Below are positions 12,271-22,779 of a stretch of 64,000 bases of DNA, piece after piece. This stretch comes from Elephas maximus indicus. Its lineage: Eukaryota > Chordata > Mammalia > Proboscidea > Elephantidae. The DNA lies in contig NC_064841.1 of NCBI RefSeq assembly GCF_024166365.1, positions 30,310,001 to 30,374,000 on the forward strand, given 5' to 3'. The notes under the pieces were generated by a model that worked only from the letters and a program-made list of their open reading frames with translations, searched no databases and had not been told where the DNA came from. Made by a program: the position numbers and the translations under genes. Within the stretch, counting starts at the first letter, position 1. Every line of letters begins with the position of its first letter.

Positions 12271-12911
12271 CCAAATGCCCTCCCAGCCCGGCCTCACTGC
12301 GGGGGCCGCGAGAAAGACTGTGGAAATCCCCCGTGCACCCTCTCCCCGGGAAGTTCTCACCCAGCACCCCTCAGGATGCACCTCCCCCCGCCCGGGGCCA
12401 AACGGGAGAGGGGTCTGCGGCGGGGCAGGCGCCCAGCCGGGATCCCCGCACCGCTGGGGAACGGCCGACCGGGTCGAGCCCGGGCATCCCCGCGGAGCGC
12501 AGACAGGTGGGGGACGCTGACAGGCGCCCCGGTCTCCGGGGTCCCGACGGCTCGGATCAAGTGCAGCGCCCCTCCCTTGCCCGCGCCCACCCGCCCAGGG
12601 TCAGCCAGGCGTAACCCGCCTTGGGACACCGGCCCCACGCCTCGGTGGCCCCGACCCCACCGGGACCCGTGCGTCCGGATCCCCGACTCCGGCCTCGGCG
12701 CCCGGGTACGCTGGAGAGCTTTGTTGACTCCCCACTACCCCGTCGAGCTCCCCCGAGGCCGCGCGCCCCTCGCCTCCCGCCGCCTCCACCGTGCCACCCC
12801 CCGTCCACGAACCGGGCCGCACCTGTGCCCGCCGCCACCGCCGCTCGCCCGCTCCCTTCGGCTGTGCCGGCGCCGCTCCGAACCCCACACACATCGCTAC
12901 ACACAGCCCTC

Positions 12912-12919
12912 TGACGTCA
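12912..12919. promoter_or_regulatory. Consensus CRE palindrome TGACGTCA
   Basis: A perfect 8-bp CREB/ATF site lies in the SKIL CpG island, with a second half-site CGTCA at 12940-12944, about 25 bp away. Function is inferred from motif and location only. Confidence 0.55.
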
Positions 12920-12995
12920 CCGAGCCCTCGGCCCGCCCACGTCACTGCGGAGACACACGGCTTCCCGCAGACGCCGCCGCCGTCTCCGGCCGCCC

Positions 12996-13031
12996 GGGGG
13001 AGAGCGAGGGCGGCGGGGGGGAGGGGAAGGG
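12996..13031 (+). other. G-quadruplex-prone tract
   Basis: Five G-runs of 5, 3, 7, 4 and 3 bases separated by loops of 7, 4, 1 and 2 bases fit the canonical quadruplex pattern on the plus strand, which is the template strand for SKIL. A second tract, three C5 runs at 13622-13638, puts G-runs on the other strand. Confidence 0.5.
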
Positions 13032-13222
13032 AAGGAGCCGAGCCAGCGGCGCGCGGCCGCCGCCTCACGGCTACCAGCCCCTCGAGGACGCGCGCCGTCT
13101 AGCCTATTGTGGCTCCTCAGGACGCCCCCGCCCGCTCGTCTCACGCGCGCGCCCCGCCCCCCCCGAGCGCGCGCCCGGCGCGCCTGGCGCCGCGCGCCGT
13201 CTGGGCGGCTGGCGCGCGACAC

Positions 13223-13322
13223 TGTCTGCGGTGCACCCGGCGCAGACAGGATGTTCCCTCCCGCCCCACCCCCACCGCCGCCCGCCCTCCTTCCTTCCTC
13301 GAGTCGCCCAGCCGGCTGTCTG
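13223..13322. promoter_or_regulatory. Cluster of three Smad-box hexamers in the SKIL promoter
   Basis: TGTCTG occurs at 13223-13228 and 13317-13322, and CAGACA at 13243-13248. SKIL is a known immediate TGF-beta/Smad target with negative feedback through Smad-binding elements, so the cluster is a sensible candidate for that input. Binding is not shown by sequence alone. Confidence 0.45.
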
Positions 13323-13799
13323 GGGCCGCCACCGCCCTGCCCCGCCCCTCCCTCGGCTCTGTGGTGAAGGGCCAGACCCGGGGGCGCCCAGGCCGCTCAG
13401 CCGCCGCGCCGCAGGGAGAGAGGAGCAGGGCGGTCGCGCCGTGCACTGCGCGCGACCCCAGCAGCCGGCAGGGCCCGCCCGGCAGAGCGCCGCCGCCCGA
13501 GGTCGGGCACGGGCGCCCCTCCCCCACGGGCCCGCCGGCAGCCGAGCGGCCACCGGCCTGCAGCGCCCCCCCGGGCCGCGTCCCCCGGGCCCGCCGCGCA
13601 GACGCCCAGAGCGCCGGCCTGCCCCCGCCCCCGCCCCCGCGGGGCCTCCTGCCCGAGGGCCGCCCCTGCAGCTGCCGGCGCCCCGCCCTGCCGGCCCCCG
13701 CCTCGCGCCCGCCTCCGCGCCGCCGCCTTCCCCCGAGCTGACCTCCGTCCGCCATCGGCCAGGCCGTAGTGTGGCCAAAGTTCCGGCAGAACCGAGGGA

Positions 13800-15590
13800 G
13801 AACATTTCTTTCCCTACTTCTCAGCCTCCCGCGTGCCCCTCTCGCCACACTGCTTTCTCGGTTCCTAAAAGAACATACAAATTGCATGTTTTTACAATGT
13901 TAGGCTTGGGAGGAGCAAAGGAGGGAGAGATGGGATGGAAAAGACACGATGTAAGGCCTCTGGCTGGTCAGCGTTCCCAGGACAGCTAATTAGCATATTG
14001 AACTCTCCCGAGCTGCTCCGTCTTATTTCGAAACACTAAAAATCCCCCTTTCTCCACCTCAAGATCAGGAACTGAAACAGTCCCCCGAATCGCAAAGCAC
14101 GGAATTCAAGGAGACGAAAGCTTTGCCCGCCCCCCTCTTTTTTTCCCTTCATGCCCATTTTGTCCAATTTTCTTTGGCTTTACAGTTTCAAGGTCGCTCT
14201 AAAGGGACTCGACAATTGGAAGCAACCGACTGTTCTACTCTTGTGCTTGTAGATTTTGTTTTTTTCCTTCCATTGGGCCTACCAAAGGCTCACAAGCCTC
14301 GCTTTCCTACCACACCCCCGCCCCAAGTTCCCCTTTCTTACGCCCCCATCGCCCTGCTCCGGGTCGTGCCCCCTCTCCCACCTCCCCCCTCCACCTTTCA
14401 CTCCTTCTTGACTGCCTCTCTTTCTGAACATGAATAATTCCGCAGCACTTCCCATCTGTTATTGCCATAGAGACAGAAGCTCAGCAAAGATAATGATGTT
14501 CTGTGCAGAGCCAGTGGGGGGAGAACAGCATCTGCGAGTCTGGGGGGATAGATTTTCTAACCTCGAGAATATTCAGAAGGCCTGGCAGAAGATCTGATGG
14601 GGAAGACTGGACGGAACTGAGACTTGGCACCGGGTCAACTCTCAGCACCTGGGTCTTGTGTCTACCGAGAAGAAACAATTTTTAGAAACCAAGATGACAT
14701 ATCTAAAAAGAAAAAAAAAAGTGATTTCAAAACTGCAATTAATGACCAATGTTTAGTAGTCGTTTTATTAGTCATAAGAACAATTCCTTGCCAAAGGCCT
14801 AAGGACCAAAATAAACTGGACAGTAAATAGACTTTTGAGAAATCAAACATTATTCTCCTCCCCTTTTTTTTTTGGTTTGCTTTCCCCAGGCATCTGTTTT
14901 TGAGGGAAGGCTCTTTTGAGTGTGTGATTTTATGCGCAGTGCCTTGAGAAATAGTGAAGGGCAGATGTGGTTAGAAGTAAGCAATCTTTGGGGGCATTTT
15001 TTTTTTCACTGTTTGTCAAAGTACAAAATGTACCAAATTAAAATTCACTTTGCCCTTAAATTTCCAAGGTCTTGGCCCCAAAGGTACAGGTTTGAATGCA
15101 ACTGAAACTCAGCAGGGTACATTTACATAGTGCTGATGCAGACCTGGAGGATCACACTTAGCCACATTTTTTGCAGGCCTCAAAGATTTTTGAAAATTAT
15201 CAGTAAAATGGATTGTATAATGTGAAATTAAAAAGCACTGAAATGATAATGGCTCTTTATCCCGGAAAAATACCTTAACCAACAGAGAACACAGGCCTTA
15301 GAAAAATAAGCGCTGTGAGGTAATGAATGTTGTAATTCCCACATACTGATCAGTGGTGAAAGTCAACTTAAGTATTGTCAGTAAATACCTATTAGGTGGA
15401 TTTCAACTGGCCTCCTATCTCACCTTCTTGGCAGCCAGCAGGAGCTAAGCAAGGCCACTGTAAAAATGTGTGCCTGTGGATGTCTAAAAATTTCAAACGA
15501 TGGGGAGGACGGATTTTTTCATCATGTAGTACAGATAGAAGGTCCAAACTAACTGACACTAGGTGATCTAGAATTTCTTCTTCAGAAGTT
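13800..15590. other. SKIL upstream flank, no repeat recognised
   Basis: Repeat-poor 1.8 kb immediately upstream of the CpG island. No coding exon was recognised. It could hold proximal enhancers or a divergent non-coding transcript, but nothing in the sequence shows this. Confidence 0.4.
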
Positions 15591-15610
15591 ATGGCCTTCT
15601 GATAATAATA

Positions 15611-16793
15611 TCAAGTAACGATTGTTGTTAGCTGCCCTCTGAGTTGGCCTGACCCATGGTGGCCCCATGTACAAGGGAATAAAATGCTGCCCTAACCTAC
15701 GCTGATGTCCAGTCCTACCTCATCTTCATGGTCAGTTGCAAATTAGACAATTGTAACCCACAGGGCTTTCATTAGCTGATTTTCTGAAGCAGATTTCCAG
15801 GTGTCTCTTCCTAGTCCATCTTAGTCTGGAAGTTCTGCTAAAACCTGTTCAGTATCACATGCATGAGGTGCATTGCCTGGAAACTGAACCTGGATTGTTG
15901 TTGTTAGGTGCCGTCGAGTCGGTTCCGAATCATAGCGACCCTATGCACAACGGAACGAAACACTGCCCGGTCCTGCGCCATCCTTACAATCGTTGTTACG
16001 CTTGAGCTCATTGTTGCAGCCACTGTGTCAGTCCACCTTGTTGAGGGTCTTCCTCTTTTCCGCTGACCCTGTACTCTGCTAAACATGATGTCCTTCTCCA
16101 GGGACTGATCCCTCCTGACAACATGTACGAAGTGTGTAAGAGGCAGCCTCACCATCCTTGCCTCTAAGGAGCATTCTGGCCGCACTTCTTCCAAGACAGA
16201 TTTGTTCGTTCTTTTGGCAGTCCGTGGTATATTCAATATTCTTCGCCAACCCCACAATTCAAAGTCGTCAACTCTTCTTCAGTCTTCCTTATTCATTGTC
16301 CAGCTTTCACATGCATATGATGCGATTGAAAATACCATGGCTTGGGTCAGGCGCACCTTAGTCTTCACGGTGACATCTTTGCTCTTCAACACTTTGAAGA
16401 GGTCCTTTGCAGCAGATTTGCCCATTGCAGTGCATCTTTTGATTTCTTGACTGCTGCTTCCATGGCTGTTGATTGTGGATCCAAGTAAAATGAAATCCTT
16501 GACAACTTCATTCTTTTCTCCATTTATAATGATGTTGCTCATTAGTCCAGTTGTGAGGATTTTTGTTTTCTTTATGTTGAGGTGCAATCCATACTGAAGG
16601 CTGTGGTCTTTGATCTTCATCAGTAAGTGCTTCAAGTCCTCTTCACTTTCAGCAAGCACGGTTGTATCATCTGCATAACGCAGGTTGTTAATGAGTCTTC
16701 CTCTAATCCTGATGCCCCGTTCTTCTTCATATAGTCCGGCTTCTCTCCCACATAGAAGGCAAGAATTTTACCACTGAGCCACCATTGCCCCCT
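15611..16793 (-). mobile_element. tRNA-Gly-derived SINE split by an RTE insertion
   Basis: The outer parts (about 15622-15895 and 16746-16793) belong to a SINE whose head, read on the minus strand, is ggcaatggtggctcagtgg, close to tRNA-Gly. The same unit occurs uninterrupted at 38652-38969. Its middle is occupied by the RTE fragment at about 15896-16745. Confidence 0.7.
15896..16745 (-). mobile_element. RTE (Bov-B-like) LINE, 3' part
   Basis: Runs from the 3' tail (ttgttgttaggtgccgtcga at the left) through the C-terminal reverse transcriptase region. Minus-strand frames read KIKDHSLQYGLHLNIKKTK and MVFSIASYACESWTMNKED, shared with the RTE copies at 22913 and 56400. Frameshifted and inactive. 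Confidence 0.85.
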
Positions 16794-16803
16794 CTGGTAA
16801 TAA

Positions 16804-17298
16804 CGTTGTTGTTGTCAGGTGCCCTGAACTCGATTGCAACTCATAGAGACCCTACATACAAGAGAATGAAACACAGCCCTGTCCCGCACCATCTTCGCAA
16901 TCAATGTTATACAGCTGTTTCTGCTTGTTTTGAGTTGTTCCACATCAGCAAATGAAGGTCCCGAAAGCTTGACTCCATCCACGTCATTAAGGTCGACTCT
17001 ACTTTGAAGAGGCAGCTCTTCCCCAGTCGTCTTTTGAGTGCCTTCCAACCTGAGGGGCTCATCTTCGGGCACTATATCAGATAATGTTTTGCTGCTATTC
17101 ATAAGGTTTTCACTGGCTAATTCTTTTCATTAGTAGACCACCAGTTCCTTCTTCCTAATCTGTCTTAGTCTAGAAGCTCAGCTAAAACCTGTCCACCATG
17201 GGTAACTCTGCTGGTATTTGAATACCAGTGGCATAGCTTCCAGCATCACAGCAACACTCAAGCCCCCACGGTATGACAAACTGACAGACGCGTGGGGG
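16804..17298 (-). mobile_element. Second tRNA/RTE-tailed SINE-like element
   Basis: Starts with an RTE-type tail (gttgttgtcaggtgccctga) and contains cttagtctagaagctcagct and the motif gacagacgcgtgggggct seen in related units. Flanked by ctggtaataa (16794-16803) and ctgataataata (17299-17310), so it landed at the same site as its left neighbour. Confidence 0.6.
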
Positions 17299-17424
17299 CT
17301 GATAATAATAGAAATCACGAATTTAGAGGTATAAATTTTAAGGCCAATTCTACCCTGTGACCTGATAAATAATTTGGGGCAAATCCTTTCCTTTTGTCTC
17401 CATTTACTGATATACTGATGTTAT

Positions 17425-17600
17425 TGTTGTATGTCGTCGATTCTGACTCATAGTGACCCTAGAGGACAGAGCAGAACTGCCCCATAGGATTTTCTACGGA
17501 AGGAGCCCTGTTGGCATAGTGGTTAAGTGCTGAACTGCTAACCAATAGATCAGTGGCCCAAACCCATCAGCTGCTCCATGGCAGTATCTGTAAAGATTTG
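17425..17600. mobile_element. Two truncated AfroSINE pieces in opposite orientation
   Basis: 17425-17497 is a minus-orientation tail part (gtcgattctgactcatagtg). 17498-17600 is a plus-orientation head part (ggagccctgttggcatagtg) that stops after the B box. Confidence 0.75.
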
Positions 17601-17601
17601 T

Positions 17602-18876
17602 TGTTGTTAGATGCCATCAAGTCCGTTAGGACTCATAACAACTCCACGCACAACAAAAGGAAACACTGCCAAGTCCTGTGTCATTCTCACAACCTTTGCT
17701 ATGTTTGAGCCTGTTATTGCAGCCACTGTCTCAGTCTATCTCATTGAGGATCTTCTTCTTTTTGCTGACTTGTCATGGATTGAGTTATGTCCCCCAAAAA
17801 CGGTGTGTATCAATTTGGCCTGGCCATGATTTCCAGTATTGTGTGGTTGTCCTCCATTTTGTGATTTTCCTATGTGTTATAAATCATAATCTCTGCCTGT
17901 GGTTAAAGAGGATTAGGGTGGGATGTAACACCCTTGCTCAGGCCACATCCCTGTTCCAATGTAAAGGGAGTTTCCCTGGGGTGTGGCCTGTACCACCTTT
18001 TATCTTACCAGAGATGAAAGGAAAGGGAAACAAGCAGAGATTGGGGGACCTCATACCACCAAGAAAGCAGCCCCGGGAGAAGAGCGCATCCTTTGGACCT
18101 GAGGCTCCTGTGCTGAGATGCCCCCTGACCAGGGAAGACTTCCTGCAGAGCTGACAGAGAGAAAAACCCTTCTCTGGATCTGGCGCCCTGAATTCGGGCT
18201 TCTAGCCTACTGGACTGTGAGAGGATAAACTTCTCTTTGTTAAAGCCATCCACTTCTGGCACTTGTGTTATAGCAGCACTAGATAACTAACACACTGACC
18301 CGCTACCATGTATGATGTCCTTCTCCAGGGATTGATCCTTCCAGATAACATGTCCAAAGTAAGCAAGATGAAGTCACACTATCCTCACTTCTAAGGAGCA
18401 TTCCGGCTGTACTTCTTCCAAAACAGGTTTGTTCATTCTTCTGGCAGTCCATGGTATATTCAATATTCTTCACCAATGCTATAATTCAAATTCATCAGTC
18501 TTCTTCAGTCTTCCTTATTAATTGTCCAGCTTTCACGTGTATATGAGATGATTGAAAATACTATGGCTTGGGTCAGGTGCACCTTAGTCCTCAAAGTGAC
18601 ATCTTTGCTTTTTAACACTTCAAAGAGGTCTTTTGCAGTACATTTGCTCAATGAGGTACGTTGTTTGATTTCTTGACTTCTGTCTGCTTCCATGGGTTTT
18701 GATCATGGATCCAAGTAAAATGATACCCTTGACAACTTCAGTATTTTCTCTGTTTATCATCATGTTGCTTATGGGTCCAGTGGTGAGGATTTTTGTTTTT
18801 TTTATATTGAGGTATAATCCATACTGAAGGCTGTAGTCTTCGATCTTCAACAGTAAGTGTTTGAAGCCCACTTCAC
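17602..18876 (-). mobile_element. RTE LINE 3' fragment split by an LTR
   Basis: 17602-17769 carries the RTE 3' tail. The sequence resumes at 18295 with ctgacccgctaccatg and continues to 18876 through C-terminal reverse transcriptase. Minus-strand frames read KIEDYSLQYGLYLNIKKTK. The LTR at 17771-18294 interrupts it. Confidence 0.82.
17771..18294 (+). mobile_element. Solo MaLR-type LTR inside RTE
   Basis: Begins TGTCATGGATTGAG and ends CTAACACA, with the typical MaLR end phrase (tagcagcactagataactaa). The 5-bp sequence ctgac occurs at 17765-17769 and 18295-18299 as target duplication. No internal genes. Confidence 0.8.
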
Positions 18877-19072
18877 TTGGAAACCCTATGGAGCAGTTGT
18901 ACTCTGACCTATAGGGTCGCTATGAGTCAGAATTGACTCAACGGCAACAGGTTTGTTTCTTTACATGAGCAGATCACGAGGTCTTGTCTCCCGTGGAGCT
19001 GCTGAAGGATTAGAACTGCTGACCTATCAGTTAACAGCCCAGCACTTAACCACCATACCACCAGGACCCCTT
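18877..19072. mobile_element. AfroSINE fragments, tail (+) then head (-)
   Basis: 18877-18958 is a plus-orientation tail (ttggaaaccctatggagcag to gactcaacggcaacaggttt). 18985-19072 is a minus-orientation head ending ccataccaccaggacccc. Confidence 0.75.
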
Positions 19073-19079
19073 GGTATAG

Positions 19080-20540
19080 TGCTAATGACCTACTAATATT
19101 AATTATGAAGAATATGAAACTGAAAAAGTTAGGATAAAGTACAAAAAATTAATACAAATTATTTTTACTTTTATGAAGGAAAGGGAAGTCAAATGTTAAT
19201 TGAACATGCAAACACTAGCTAATATTTGTTGACACCTGCTGCTGTTCTAAACAAGAGAAACCAGTTGTAGCTTGACCGTCCTTCTGCCTCCTCTTCCCTC
19301 TTCCTTGATCCTCAAAAAAAAAATTTTTTTTTGAAAGATTTTTTTTAGCAGCGAGTCAAAATGCCGCTAGGTCCTTCAATTTTACAAAAGAACCTCAACC
19401 ATTTCCTTTTCCATCTCGTATTGTTTCTGTAGCTTTTCATTTATTTCTCTTTGTCAGAATTATGTTGATGATGCTCTTTAAAGTCACTGCGAGTTAATCT
19501 CTTTCCCACCTGTGCTCTCCCCTGGGCACTTGACTCCCATGTTTGTTTAATGCTACTGTCACTGTGCAAAGTGCCTTCCCCTCACTGATGGGACTTTCTT
19601 TTTGGCGCTGCCTTCTCCTCTTCTCTGCCAAATCAGTACTGGATCTACAAGGTCTCAATTCCTACTTTTAATGACTTCAGTAAGGCAAAAATCAGATGGT
19701 ATTTAAAAACATAAGCATTCTCTCCCTGAATAGTATTTTAAGGCCCTTCTTTCTTCAGTTTTTACCTTAGACTCTGTGAAATTGGAACGGAAAGAGGAAG
19801 AAGAAAACAAAAAGGAATAGAGAATGGTCATGTTAGAAATGTTCACATTTTCAGTCCTGAAATTGAGACAAATTCTGAAATCAATGTGACAGCACAGTCA
19901 GTGTACTTCAGAACTGTCAATTCTTGGAATCTCAGAAGTGATTAGAAAGCTTGGCAAAGTTTGACTTGTTGCCAGAGACTTCTCACTGGCCTTTTCTTTC
20001 CCCAAAAATGGGAGGGGTCATAACTACCCCTGTGATGTTGCTAACTGTGATTTGCAACCTGCAAGTTGAGAAATGTTGTCTAATTAGTAGTGCTGGACTC
20101 CAAGTAGCTCAGTGCTTCACATGTTCTACAAGGTATGTATAAGAAATTCCCTCTTTTAACAAAAGGGAAATTGAGGCAGTGTTTAGGTCATGTGCTAAAC
20201 CATATTGCTCATCAGGGCAGAGCAGGCATTGGGACTGGAAGCACTTGCCCTGCATTAGTGGAGTTTTCATTCTTCATTTCCTCTCTCTTCTTGCTGCTCA
20301 TTCAAATAGGCTATAAGAACTGATTCAAATAAGCCAAAAAAAAAAAAAAAAGAGCAATTATTGAAACTCACTGTACCCACCATTTGTCACAACCCACAAT
20401 AATACTTGGTCTTACTGTGTGTAGTGCTCTACAATATTTTTATTATATTCTGTTCTGTTCCTTCATATTTCAATCTACTACTAATGCATTGCAATCTGCA
20501 GTTTAGGAAACAATACATTTAAAGAACAGTAACCAGTGCT
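19080..20540. other. Intergenic DNA, nothing recognised
   Basis: Unique-looking sequence with short homopolymer runs only. Confidence 0.4.
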
Positions 20541-20547
20541 AACACTT

Positions 20548-20746
20548 GAGTCTGGTGGCACAATGGTTAAGCACTCGACTGCTAACCAAAAGGTCTGCGG
20601 TTCGAAACCACCAGCCACTCTGTGGGATAAAAGACCTGGCAATGTGCCTGCATAAAGATTTTAGCCTAGGAAGCCCTATGGGACAGTTCTATTCTGTCCT
20701 ATAGGGTCGTTACAAGTCAGAATCAACTCGAAGGCATGCAATGACA
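20548..20746 (+). mobile_element. AfroSINE, long form
   Basis: Head tctggtggcacaatggttaa. Retains the middle block (agacctggcaatgtgcctgc) that short forms lack. Inserted into a MIR. Confidence 0.88.
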
Positions 20747-20905
20747 GTAACAACACCAGACTCTGTTCTAAGCACTTCACATATAATAACTGACTTAATC
20801 CTGACAACGACCCTATGAGGTAGTGGCTGTTATTATTTCATGGATGGGAAAACTGGTATAGAATTGGCCCCAAGACAACATAGCTAGATTAAACCCCCCA
20901 CAGCT
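20747..20905 (-). repeat. MIR
   Basis: Antisense MIR: ctaagcacttcacatataat, then gaccctatgaggtagtggct, then atgggaaaactgg. Confidence 0.65.
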
Positions 20906-20922
20906 TGTGTAAAAGTTTATCC

Positions 20923-21124
20923 AAAACAAACTAACCACCGTTGAATTAATTCCAACTTATAGCGACCCTATAGGACAGAGTAAAACTGCCCCATGGAGTT
21001 TCTAAGGCTGTGATCCTTATGGAAGCAGACTGCCACACCTTTCTCCCGAGCAGCAGCTGGTGGGTTCGAACCACCTACCTTTCAGTTAGCAGCTGAGTAC
21101 TTTAACCACTGCGCCACCAGGTCT
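20923..21124 (-). mobile_element. AfroSINE, long form
   Basis: ccgttgaattaattccaact through ctgcgccaccaggtctcc, with the middle block (gaagcagactgccacacctt). Confidence 0.9.
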
Positions 21125-21261
21125 CCTTGTAAAAGGCTATACTCATTTTTAAATCTGAGTTCTATGTAGGATCAATCTGAATATAAAAACAATAGAATCA
21201 AAGTTTGTTTTATGATTTGATGGTCAGTAAAGATTCCATCTCCCCCACTAACTTCTGATAT

Positions 21262-21435
21262 AAACCAAACCAAAACCAAACCCACCGCCGTCGAGTCAAT
21301 TCCGACTCATAGCGACCCTATAGGACAGAGTAGAACTGCCCCATAGAGTTTTCAAGGAGCGCCTGGAGGGTTCAAACTGCGGACCTCTTGGTTAGCAGCC
21401 TTAGCACTTAACCACTACGCCACCAGGGTTTCTCC
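21262..21435 (-). mobile_element. AfroSINE, short form
   Basis: Starts aaccaaaccaaaaccaaacc, then gccgtcgagtcaattccgac; ends ctacgccaccagggtttc. Close to the apparent consensus, so relatively young. Confidence 0.93.
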
Positions 21436-21559
21436 CTCTGACATAGTGTTTGAAAAATCCAGAAAGTGTTTTATTTCTAGAACACCCAGGTTAAACTGAA
21501 AAGGTGTTACTTGGAAGGGAATAAGCATTCTTATTGCTAATAATAATGCCTATTATCAT

Positions 21560-21732
21560 TAAAGCGTTTGACTGTTAACCGAAAGGTCAAGGTTCAAAAC
21601 CACTAGCCTCTCCTTGAGAGAAAGATGTGTCAGTCTGCTTCCATAGAGATTTATAGCCTTGGAAACCCTATAGGGTCACTATGAGTCAGAATCGACTCAC
21701 AGCAATGGGCTTGGTGTTTTGCTTTTTTGGTT
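21560..21732 (+). mobile_element. AfroSINE, long form, 5'-truncated
   Basis: Begins inside the head (ttgactgttaaccgaaaggt) and keeps the middle block and tail (actatgagtcagaatcgact). Confidence 0.85.
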
Positions 21733-21739
21733 TAATATC

Positions 21740-21890
21740 TTATTAATTTATAGAATATTTACTATAGGCCAGATGCTAATTTTGGCCATTTTTATATAAA
21801 TCTCTAAACCTCACAACAATGCTTCAAGGTAGGCAATACTACCTCCATTTACCAGATGAAAAAATTGATATTCCGGGTTTTGTGAAATCT
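21740..21890 (-). repeat. MIR
   Basis: Antisense MIR: atttactataggccagatgc, then cctcacaacaatgcttcaag, then ccatttaccagatgaaaa. Confidence 0.6.
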
Positions 21891-21929
21891 TTGATACAGT
21901 TTACTGCCTAGATCAGATTAATTAGTCAT

Positions 21930-22550
21930 CTAGCAGAATTCTCCTGCAATGAAACACAAGTTAAAGAAACTTTGGTTAGAGAAGGGAGTAGACATGGGGT
22001 TCTAAATGGCAGAGTGAGAATTATAGTGGCCTCCCATGAGGTTTGCTGCCCACCCCCAACCCCTGTGTCTTTTCTGGGTACTGCCTTACCTCCCTGAATC
22101 ACATAGCCACAGCAGCAGGGTTTCCTGCCTCCAATCACAGCTAACTGGACAAGAAATAGACACCTGAGCCAACCTAGGCCAATGAGCACCTTCCCAGAGG
22201 TGTCTGGAATGAGCACAAAAAGAATCTAGCCTCAGCTTGGCTGGTATATTGAATGAAGGAAATATAATCTATGAAGCTACTAGCGGTCATACTTGCTGTA
22301 ACATAGAGTGGAAAAGCAGCGTAAGCTGGTCTGCAAAGAGAAACCAAACGAGGCAGATGCAGAGAGAGGAACAGATACCATTGCTGATGAGACTCAAGTT
22401 TAGCTTCTAGTTTATTCCTGGGGCTGAACTGTATTCCTGTCCTTGCATGCTCCTACAATCTTGATCTAAATCTCTTTTTTGCTTGAACTAGTCAGAGTGG
22501 ATTTCTGTTACTTGCAACCAAAGAGTTCTAACTAATTCAAGGGTGACAGG
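21930..22550 (+). repeat. Possible ancient LTR fragment
   Basis: The right end (gagtggatttctgttacttg, caaccaaagagttctaacta) resembles the 3' end of old MaLR/ERVL LTRs. The rest is too diverged for a firm call. Confidence 0.35.
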
Positions 22551-22779
22551 CTTTGAGGAAGAAGTGGAAGGGAGGGGTGGTGGTAGCAAACACCTGCTCC
22601 ACTCACTTCAATTTTGCATAGCGCTGGACTTAGTTATAGCTGCCAAGTCTCATTAGTGTTGAATTCCTCAACCAAAAAAAAAGCAAACAATTGAAAAAAT
22701 CCACCTTTTTTGCCTTTGACATAAAATATAAACTAAGGATCTTCTTGTTTCCTTTAAATATCTGAGTCTCCAGGCCAGT

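Larger units (their letters stand above)
12280..13790 (-). promoter_or_regulatory. SKIL: CpG island with SKIL promoter and non-coding first exon
   Basis: About 1.5 kb of very GC-rich, CpG-dense sequence (runs such as cgcgcgcccggcgcgcc) sits directly upstream of the SKIL coding exon and contrasts sharply with the AT-rich flanks. Position and composition identify the SKIL promoter and 5' exon region. Inside are a perfect CRE at 12912-12919, a CRE half-site near 12940-12944, three CAGACA/TGTCTG Smad boxes between 13223 and 13322, many GC boxes, and G-runs. No TATA box was seen, as expected for a CpG-island promoter. I could not fix the start site or the exon 1 donor; a CAG|GTGCGG near 12817 and a GTGAGA near 12354 on the minus strand are candidates only. 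Confidence 0.8.

Noticed and set aside
13104-13887. 233- and 248-codon minus-strand open frames
   Set aside because: Same GC-rich artefact, with overlapping frames and no protein family visible.
12376-13989. 537-codon plus-strand open frame
   Set aside because: It lies in the SKIL CpG island, where GC richness removes stop codons; composition is Pro/Arg/Ala-rich low complexity, and other frames on both strands are equally open.
16739-16797. tRNA-Gly-like sequence (also 38905-38969)
   Set aside because: Only the 5' part resembles tRNA-Gly, mutated and fused to SINE body; not a functional tRNA gene.
20548-21732. Regularly spaced similar units suggesting an array
   Set aside because: They are independent AfroSINE insertions in mixed orientations, not a CRISPR-like or tandem array.
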